Below are positions 7,911 through 12,230 of a stretch of DNA of 12,230 nucleotides, piece by piece. The stretch is from Crocinitomicaceae bacterium (GTDB lineage Bacteria; Bacteroidota; Bacteroidia; Flavobacteriales_D; Crocinitomicaceae), in assembly GCA_013215515.1 (NCBI GenBank), contig JABSPC010000711.1, forward strand, positions 1-12,230, written 5' to 3'. The notes under the pieces are model-generated. The model was not told the origin of the DNA. It worked only from the letters and a program-made list of their open reading frames with translations, and did no database searches. The translations under genes were made by a program, and so were the position numbers. The number at the start of each line of letters is the position of its first letter. Within the stretch, counting starts at the first letter, position 1.

Positions 7911-8758
7911 TGCCCATTTCGAAGAGGAATAGGCGAGGCCTACTTTTGTTGCTGTGTATTGCTGCCCTTATTTCCTATACACCGAGAATAATTGCCGCTT
8001 ACAGTGGTCAAGATAAGATTCAAATAAGTTTTGAAGAATTAGAGCGGATTGAAGAGGAGATAGACGAGAAACGCGAGCACAAGAAGTTTTCGAAGAAAAA
8101 GGTCTGGACGTCTAAATTTAAGGTGCCACCAGAAGCGTTTGATCCAAATGAATATCTGGCGAAAGATTGGTTGAAATTAGGATTATCAAAGAAACAGGTT
8201 GATGTTGTTCTGAATTTTTCGAAACGCGGGCTAAGGTCAAATGAAGATTTGAAAAAGATATTTGTAATCTCTTCAGAGTTATTTAGTCTGATTAAGGATT
8301 CAACTTTTTATCCTGAATTTAATGTAAAGAAAGAAGTAGTTGTTTTTGTCGAAAAGGAATTTATAAAGGTTGACATAAACTCAGCTGATATGGATAAATT
8401 AAAATCAATTCCCGGAATTGGCGATTTTTATGCGAAGAAAATTGTTGAGTACCGAAATGAACTTGGTGGTTATATTGAAAAAGTGCAACTTCTTGAAATT
8501 TGGAAATTTGATGATGAAAAATACAATCAGGTAATAGATAAGATAGTTCTGAGTGCTAATGAAATCCAATTAATTAATATCAATACATGTTCCATAGATG
8601 ACTTGAAGAAGCATCCATACATAGATTACAAAGTGGCAAATTCAATCGTTAAAATGAGAATGGCAAATGGAGACTATAGTCATATTGAAGATATTTTAGA
8701 GTCAAAACTGATTAATAGAGAATTATTTCTGAAAATTAGAAACTATCTAAAAATTTAA
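7910..8758 (+). CDS. Helix-hairpin-helix (ComEA-like) protein with N-terminal membrane anchor
   Basis: A 282-residue protein. Residues 9-30 are a hydrophobic anchor or uncleaved signal after a basic start ([10 protein letters not shown]), which would place the rest in the periplasm. A charged linker (~40-66) follows. Three helix-hairpin-helix units are visible: a diverged one at ~78-130 ('FDPNEYLAKDWLKLGLSKKQ'), a canonical one at ~154-213 ('VDINSADMDKLKSIPGIGDF'), and a third at ~222-281 ('ININTCSIDDLKKHPYIDYK'). Such modules bind double-stranded DNA non-specifically, and the arrangement resembles ComEA-type DNA receptors, but proteins of this build are widespread in Bacteroidota without proven competence roles. 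The start codon overlaps the symporter stop by 1 nt, suggesting translational coupling. No other competence gene is in the window. Confidence 0.82.
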   Translation: MPISKRNRRGLLLLLCIAALISYTPRIIAAYSGQDKIQISFEELERIEEEIDEKREHKKFSKKKVWTSKFKVPPEAFDPNEYLAKDWLKLGLSKKQVDVVLNFSKRGLRSNEDLKKIFVISSELFSLIKDSTFYPEFNVKKEVVVFVEKEFIKVDINSADMDKLKSIPGIGDFYAKKIVEYRNELGGYIEKVQLLEIWKFDDEKYNQVIDKIVLSANEIQLININTCSIDDLKKHPYIDYKVANSIVKMRMANGDYSHIEDILESKLINRELFLKIRNYLKI

Positions 8759-8760
8759 TT

Positions 8761-9291
8761 ATGTCGTTACAATCGAAACTTTCCCAAGCAATCCGAGATA
8801 TTCCGAATTTCCCTAAAGAAGGAATTGTGTTTAAGGATATCACACCTATAATGATGAATCCTGAATTGTCACTTGAAGTGGTTGATCATCTTTATGAGAT
8901 GTATAAGGGTTCAAGTTTAGATGCTGTCGCCGGAATTGAAAGTAGAGGGTTTCTTTTTGGATACCCTTTAGCAATGAAACTAGGTGTTCCATTTATTTTA
9001 ATTCGAAAAAAGGGTAAGTTGCCCCATAAGGTACTTAGCATCAGTTATGATTTAGAATATGGTAGTTCAACTATTGAAATGCATATTGATGCTGTTTCAT
9101 CTGGGCAAAAGATTTTGGTCCATGATGATTTGTTGGCAACTGGAGGCTCTGCGGGAGCTGCAGGAAGATTAATACAAAAGGCTGGAGGAGAGGTTGCTGG
9201 TTTCAATTTCTTAGTATCTCTAGATTTTTTAAATGGAAAAGAACAATTGAAAGAATTTTCTAACAATATTACTAATTTAGTAGCCTATTAA
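8761..9291 (+). CDS. apt: Adenine phosphoribosyltransferase
   Basis: A 176-residue cytoplasmic enzyme of purine salvage: adenine + PRPP gives AMP + PPi. Family landmarks are 'IRDIPNFPKEGIVFKDITP' (11-29), 'GIESRGFLFG' (58-67), the flexible-loop segment 'RKKGKLP' (82-88) with 'YDLEYGSSTIEMH' (96-108), and the PRPP-binding motif 'ILVHDDLLATGGSA' (118-131). A histidine at 121 replaces the commoner V or D before the paired aspartates, a mild variation. Length is normal. The ATG lies 2 nt after the stop of the helix-hairpin-helix gene, so it is co-transcribed with the symporter operon. No Shine-Dalgarno sequence is present. Confidence 0.95.
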   Translation: MSLQSKLSQAIRDIPNFPKEGIVFKDITPIMMNPELSLEVVDHLYEMYKGSSLDAVAGIESRGFLFGYPLAMKLGVPFILIRKKGKLPHKVLSISYDLEYGSSTIEMHIDAVSSGQKILVHDDLLATGGSAGAAGRLIQKAGGEVAGFNFLVSLDFLNGKEQLKEFSNNITNLVAY

Positions 9292-9326
9292 ACTAGGGGA
9301 CTAATCAACTTATATTCGAGTTAAAC

Positions 9327-10466
9327 ATGGATTTTGAGAGAGACGAAAATCAAAAAATGATCGCACAAATGGTACGTGATTTTGCTGAAAAGGAAATAAG
9401 ACCGCACATGAACAAATGGGATGAAGAAGAGTTTTTCCCTGTTAATGTAATGAAGAAAATGGGTGACCTAGGTCTTCTTGGGGTTTATATTCCTGAAGAA
9501 TATGGAGGAAGCGGAATGGGATATTTGGAATATGCTACAGCCCTCATGGAATTAGGGAGAGTTTGCGGTGGGGTTGGACTTAGTGTTGCAGCTCATAACT
9601 CTTTGTGTACAGGTCACATCTATTACCATGGGTCTGAGGAGCAAAAACAAAGATTATTACCTAAGCTCGCTTCTGGAGAGAATATAGGTGCTTGGGCGCT
9701 TACTGAGCCAAATACAGGGTCCGATGCGATGCGAATGAAGACTACTGCTGTTAGAGATGGTGACGATTGGATTCTTAACGGGGCAAAAAACTGGATTACA
9801 CATGGTTTATCTGGAGATTTGGCTGTTGTCTTAGTTAGAACGGGTGAACTTCTAGATAGCAATGGTATTACAGCCTTTGTTATTGAAAAAGGAACTCCTG
9901 GTTTCTCAGCAGTAAAGATTAAGGATAAATTTGGAGTTCGTGCGAGTGAAACAGCTGAACTAATTTTTGATAATGTTCGTGTCTCAAGTGCAAATGTTTT
10001 AGGTGAAGTAGGGCAAGGATTTAAGCAAGCTATGCAAGTCCTCGATGGTGGAAGGGTATCGATTGCAGCTTTGAGTTGCGGTGTAGCTCGTGGGGCTTAT
10101 GAAGCTTCTGTTAAATATGCAAAAGAACGTGAGCAATTCGGAAAACCAATTGCACAATTTCAAGCAATAGGATTTAAATTGGCGGACATGGCAACTGAAG
10201 TTGAAGCGGCTGAAATGCTAACGTTTCAAGCCGCCTATAGGAAGAACAATAAATTGCCCATGACGAAAGAGGGAGCCTTTGCTAAGTATTTTGCCAGTGA
10301 AGTTGCTGTTAAATGTGGCAATGAAGCAATGCAAATTATGGGAGGTTATGGTTACACAAAAGAATACCCAGCAGAAAAATTTCTTCGTGATGCAAGATTG
10401 ATGACAATTGGAGAAGGTACATCTGAAATCCAAAAAATTGTGATCTCAAGAGAGATATTAAAATAA
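9327..10466 (+). CDS. Acyl-CoA dehydrogenase (short/medium-chain type)
   Basis: A 379-residue FAD enzyme that oxidises acyl-CoA to 2-enoyl-CoA in beta-oxidation or branched-chain amino acid breakdown, passing electrons to ETF. It has the full family fold: N-terminal helical domain (1-120), the FAD/substrate motif 'WALTEPNTGSDA' (123-134), 'GAKNWITHG' (152-160), 'YAKEREQFGKPIAQFQ' (264-279), 'IMGGYGYTKEYPAEKFLRDA' near 337-356 and 'GEGTSEIQ' (362-369). E363 is at the position of the catalytic base in butyryl/short-chain dehydrogenases. Length is typical of that group; chain-length preference cannot be fixed by eye. It follows apt by 35 nt with no terminator and is probably the last gene of that operon. 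No strong hairpin with a T-run is seen after it before the rpsU promoter. Confidence 0.93.
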   Translation: MDFERDENQKMIAQMVRDFAEKEIRPHMNKWDEEEFFPVNVMKKMGDLGLLGVYIPEEYGGSGMGYLEYATALMELGRVCGGVGLSVAAHNSLCTGHIYYHGSEEQKQRLLPKLASGENIGAWALTEPNTGSDAMRMKTTAVRDGDDWILNGAKNWITHGLSGDLAVVLVRTGELLDSNGITAFVIEKGTPGFSAVKIKDKFGVRASETAELIFDNVRVSSANVLGEVGQGFKQAMQVLDGGRVSIAALSCGVARGAYEASVKYAKEREQFGKPIAQFQAIGFKLADMATEVEAAEMLTFQAAYRKNNKLPMTKEGAFAKYFASEVAVKCGNEAMQIMGGYGYTKEYPAEKFLRDARLMTIGEGTSEIQKIVISREILK

Positions 10467-10515
10467 CGGTAAAAGAAAAAAATAGATTTACACTAAAATT
10501 ATTAACATTTATAAG

Positions 10516-10544
10516 TTGATTTTAATTTTTTAGTTATATATTTG
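10516..10544 (+). promoter_or_regulatory. Strong Bacteroidota promoter for rpsU
   Basis: TTG at 10516-10518 (-33), an 18-nt AT-rich spacer and a perfect TATATTTG at 10537-10544 (-7). This is the consensus recognised by the primary sigma factor in this phylum. Transcription should start near 10549 and give a leader of about 30 nt. Confidence 0.88.
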
Positions 10545-10578
10545 CCGTCCGAATTATAGAAAGAAAACAATATAAGAT

Positions 10579-10770
10579 ATGCTAATTATTCCAGTAAAAG
10601 AAGGGGAGAACATCGAAAGAGCCATCAAAAAGTATAAGAAGAAATTCGAAAAAACTAAAGTGATGAGAGAATTGAGAGAGCGTAAGCAATTCACTAAACC
10701 TTCTATTTCTAAGAGACAAGAGAGAATTCGTGCTTCATATAAGCAAAGAATGCAATCTGCTGATATGTAA
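10579..10770 (+). CDS. rpsU: 30S ribosomal protein S21
   Basis: A 63-residue, strongly basic protein (MLIIPVKEGENIERAIKKYK...). The N-terminus matches S21: 'V.EGE.IE.AIKKYKKK.EK', followed by the 'ELRERKQFTKPS' and 'KRQERIRASYKQR' helices. It binds the small subunit near the 3' end of 16S rRNA. In Bacteroidota S21 helps hide the anti-Shine-Dalgarno sequence, which explains the phylum's SD-less initiation. The ATG is preceded by an A-rich stretch (GAAAGAAAACAATATAAGAT) with no GGAGG. It has its own strong promoter and is followed by a terminator 26 nt after the stop, so it can be expressed well above the downstream xerC and hpf. Confidence 0.95.
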   Translation: MLIIPVKEGENIERAIKKYKKKFEKTKVMRELRERKQFTKPSISKRQERIRASYKQRMQSADM

Positions 10771-10796
10771 TCGAAACATTTCAATTCAAAATACGT

Positions 10797-10821
10797 AAAG
10801 GAGCCTATGGCTCCTTTTTTT
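10797..10821 (+). terminator. Terminator between rpsU and xerC
   Basis: A perfect 9-bp stem, AAAGGAGCC (10797-10805) with GGCTCCTTT (10809-10817), closes a TAT loop and is followed by T's to 10821. The very next base begins the xerC ATG. The stem contains AAGGAG, a Shine-Dalgarno-like string that would be hidden when the hairpin forms. Confidence 0.87.
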
Positions 10822-11697
10822 ATGCTTGATGGTTTTATTGATTATTTGACGACCCAGAAACGGTTTTCAGAACATACATGTTTGGCTTATCACAAGGATA
10901 TTAAGCAATTTCTAGAGTTTGCCGATATAGATTCAATAGAAGACCTTAAAGAAGTTGATTCAAGGCTCGTCCGAGGATGGATGGTAGATTTGATCGAAAA
11001 CGATTACCTAAATAACTCGGTCAATCGAAAATTGTCTTCATTGCGGACCTACTTTAAATGGCTGGTAAAGGAGCAATATCTTAAATCATCACCGATGCAG
11101 ATGGTCAAAGGTCCTAAAAATCAAAAGAGATTACCGTCATTTGCTCAGAGGCAGGAGTTAGATGAGGCCAAGACTGAGAGCTTGTTTACAGAGGATTTTG
11201 ATGGGGTAAGGGATCGATTAATGTTTGAGATGTTCTATCAAACTGGGATTAGATCTAGTGAGCTTATAGGCTTGATTGACATTGATGTTAATTCAAGTCA
11301 AATTAAAGTGCTAGGCAAAAGGAGCAAGGAGAGAGTAATTCCAATTTCTAAGGATTTTTATAAGCTAGTTGAGGGATACCGTTCTATGAGGCTTGAATTG
11401 CACGTGACACACGGAAATTTCTTCGTGTTAAACAATGGCAAAAAACTGTATGAAAAGTTTGTCTATAGGAAAATAAATCGTTACCTTGGAAAGGCGACGG
11501 GTCTAGAGAAAAAGAGCCCTCATGTCCTAAGGCACACCTTTGCAACTCATATGCTAAATAATGGTGCCGGTTTAGAAGTTCTAAAAGAACTATTGGGACA
11601 TGCTAGTTTATCTGCCACGCAGGTATATACTCATAACTCGTTCGCAGAGATAACAAGTATTTATTCACAATCCCACCCTCGGGGTCAAAAAAAATAG
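10822..11697 (+). CDS. xerC: Tyrosine recombinase XerC
   Basis: A 291-residue site-specific recombinase that, with XerD, resolves chromosome dimers at dif. An N-terminal SAM-like core-binding domain (about 1-90: 'FIDYLTTQKRFSEHTCLAYH', 'NRKLSSLRTYFKWLV') precedes the catalytic domain. All active-site residues are present, numbered from this start: R144 ('TGIRSSEL'), K166 ('LGKRSKERVIPI'), H234 and R237 ('HVLRH'), H260 ('LLGHAS') and the nucleophile Y269 ('QVYTH'). An in-frame ATG at 10807 lies in the loop of the rpsU terminator and would add only MAPFF; the ATG at 10822 fits the usual XerC N-terminus and is preferred. There is no promoter between the terminator and the start, so expression probably depends on read-through from rpsU. 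The name XerC rather than XerD rests mainly on the rpsU-hpf neighbourhood common in Bacteroidota. Confidence 0.88.
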   Translation: MLDGFIDYLTTQKRFSEHTCLAYHKDIKQFLEFADIDSIEDLKEVDSRLVRGWMVDLIENDYLNNSVNRKLSSLRTYFKWLVKEQYLKSSPMQMVKGPKNQKRLPSFAQRQELDEAKTESLFTEDFDGVRDRLMFEMFYQTGIRSSELIGLIDIDVNSSQIKVLGKRSKERVIPISKDFYKLVEGYRSMRLELHVTHGNFFVLNNGKKLYEKFVYRKINRYLGKATGLEKKSPHVLRHTFATHMLNNGAGLEVLKELLGHASLSATQVYTHNSFAEITSIYSQSHPRGQKK

Positions 11698-11700
11698 ACT

Positions 11701-11994
11701 ATGGATTTAAAAATCAATTCCGTTCATTTCACGGCAGACCAAAAATTAGTTCAATTTATTGAAGATAAAGTGAAGAAATTAGAATTAATGTATGATGGCA
11801 TAATCGCTGGCGAAATCTTTTTGAGGATTGATAAGAATGATGCCTCGGAAAATAAGATCGCAGAGGTTAAATTATTATTGCCAGGTAGCGAACTTTTTGC
11901 AAAGAAACAGTGTAAGAGTTTTGAAGAAGCTGCAGATCTTGCGGTGCAAGCATTAAAAAAACAAGTTGAGCGTCATAAGTCTAAAAAGGCTTAA
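11701..11994 (+). CDS. hpf: Ribosome hibernation-promoting factor, short form (HPF/RaiA family)
   Basis: A 97-residue protein of the RaiA/HPF family with the beta-alpha-beta-beta-beta-alpha pattern: 'LKINSVHFTADQKLVQFIED', strands 'IIAGEIFLRID' and 'KIAEVKLLLPG', then 'CKSFEEAADLAVQALKKQVE' and a basic tail 'RHKSKKA'. It would bind the 30S decoding region and hold ribosomes inactive in slow growth. It lacks the C-terminal dimerisation domain of long HPF, as expected from its length. The ATG is 3 nt after the xerC stop, so it is co-transcribed with xerC. A terminator follows 25 nt after the stop. Confidence 0.88.
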   Translation: MDLKINSVHFTADQKLVQFIEDKVKKLELMYDGIIAGEIFLRIDKNDASENKIAEVKLLLPGSELFAKKQCKSFEEAADLAVQALKKQVERHKSKKA

Positions 11995-12019
11995 ATCAGT
12001 CAATTGCATATTAGTCAGT

Positions 12020-12051
12020 AAGGGTGGGATTTTCTCACCCTTTTTTTTTTT
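12020..12051 (+). terminator. Rho-independent terminator after hpf
   Basis: A 9-bp stem, AAGGGTGGG (12020-12028) with CTCACCCTT (12034-12042; one G-T pair), closes a 5-nt loop and is followed by a run of T's to 12051. It ends the rpsU-xerC-hpf unit before the tRNA promoter. Confidence 0.92.
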
Positions 12052-12071
12052 GATTTTTTTTCAAATTTTGC

Positions 12072-12101
12072 TTGTCAAAAGAAATAAGTTTCATACATTT
12101 G
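12072..12101 (+). promoter_or_regulatory. Strong promoter for the tRNA-Thr unit
   Basis: TTG at 12072-12074, a 19-nt spacer and a perfect TACATTTG at 12094-12101: an ideal Bacteroidota primary-sigma promoter. The expected start is near 12106, about 60 nt before the tRNA. Confidence 0.88.
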
Positions 12102-12102
12102 C

Positions 12103-12132
12103 ACTCCCCAAACGAAACGGGGAGTACTTTTT
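12103..12132 (+). other. Inverted repeat at the 5' end of the tRNA leader
   Basis: ACTCCCC (12103-12109) pairs with GGGGAGT (12119-12125) around a 9-nt loop, with TTTTT at 12128-12132. It begins 1 nt after the -7 element, so only its inner part may be in the RNA. It could cap the transcript, act as an attenuator-like structure, or be a protein-binding palindrome. Confidence 0.5.
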
Positions 12133-12166
12133 AAGTTCTTTCAAATATTGAAAATACCAACAATGT

Positions 12167-12230
12167 GCCGATGTAGCTCAGCTGGCTAGAGCAGCTGATT
12201 TGTAATCAGCAGGTCGGGGGTTCGAGTCCC
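12167..12230 (+). tRNA. tRNA-Thr (anticodon TGT), 3' end cut by the window
   Basis: The 5' acceptor strand GCCGATG starts at 12167. It is followed by TA, a D arm (GCTC...GAGC), and an anticodon stem GCTGA/TCAGC with the loop TTTGTAA, where the anticodon TGT is at 12201-12203. The variable loop AGGTC and the T arm GGGGG-TTCGAGT-CCC follow. The rest of the T stem and the 3' acceptor strand lie beyond the window. It reads ACA and, by wobble, other Thr codons. In Bacteroidota a tRNA-Thr downstream of hpf usually opens a tRNA cluster leading to tuf; that gene is not visible here. Confidence 0.95.

Noticed and set aside
9311..9318. TATATTCG as a promoter for the acyl-CoA dehydrogenase gene
   Set aside because: One mismatch to TAnnTTTG, no TTG at the right distance, and the start would fall almost on the ATG.
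10554..10784. Antisense frame over rpsU
   Set aside because: It is the complement of a certain ribosomal protein gene and shows no family features.
11966..12151. A 61-residue frame on the + strand after hpf
   Set aside because: It overlaps the hpf end, runs through a terminator, its T-run and the tRNA promoter; the phenylalanine-rich product reflects those T-runs.
1..12230. CRISPR arrays, insertion sequences, attachment sites or defence islands
   Set aside because: No regularly spaced repeats, transposase motifs or target duplications were seen. The XerC gene is the housekeeping type in its usual rpsU-hpf neighbourhood, not an integrase.

Overview
The window is AT-rich chromosomal DNA from a member of the Bacteroidota, most likely Flavobacteriales. 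The evidence is a C-terminal type IX secretion (T9SS) sorting domain, a PorE-like OmpA/beta-propeller protein, a DUF2851-PspC gene pair, promoters of the Bacteroidota type (TTG, about 18-19 nt, TAnnTTTG), start codons without Shine-Dalgarno sequences, and the order rpsU - xerC - hpf - tRNA-Thr. In this phylum that order usually leads into tuf and the secE/nusG/ribosomal protein cluster. All genes are on the + strand. I see no insertion sequence, CRISPR array, prophage or defence locus; most of the window is core genome.

Layout. (1) 1-728: 3' part of a secreted T9SS cargo protein. (2) 785-1822: RluD-like 23S rRNA pseudouridine synthase. (3) 1965-4121: signal peptide + TPR + PD40 propeller + OmpA protein of PorE type, closed by a strong terminator at 4142-4177. 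(4) 4276-5679: DUF2851 protein and a PspC-domain membrane protein, followed by a short untranslatable remnant that looks like the last ~40 codons of a K+ channel RCK_C domain (5730-5858). (5) 5902-10466: a likely operon starting at a clear promoter: Na+/alanine symporter (AGCS), helix-hairpin-helix protein, adenine phosphoribosyltransferase (apt), acyl-CoA dehydrogenase. (6) 10516-12042: strong promoter, rpsU, a terminator immediately before xerC, then hpf and a second terminator. (7) 12072-12230: strong promoter, a leader with an inverted repeat, and a tRNA-Thr(UGU) cut off by the window end.

How the genes work together. The right end is translation and growth-rate machinery: S21, the hibernation factor HPF, tRNA-Thr and presumably tuf. 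XerC sits in the same transcription unit but behind the rpsU terminator, so xerC and hpf are probably expressed by read-through. The left and centre hold envelope/secretion genes (T9SS cargo, PorE-like protein) and housekeeping metabolism (alanine uptake, purine salvage, acyl-CoA oxidation).

The points most worth a second look are a ~130-residue predicted periplasmic insertion in the AGCS symporter, the K+-channel remnant, the xerC start that abuts a terminator, the absence of a Shine-Dalgarno sequence before rpsU, the PD-(D/E)XK-like residue pattern in the DUF2851 protein, and the hairpin at the predicted 5' end of the tRNA transcript. I do not see a convincing wholly new multi-gene system here.
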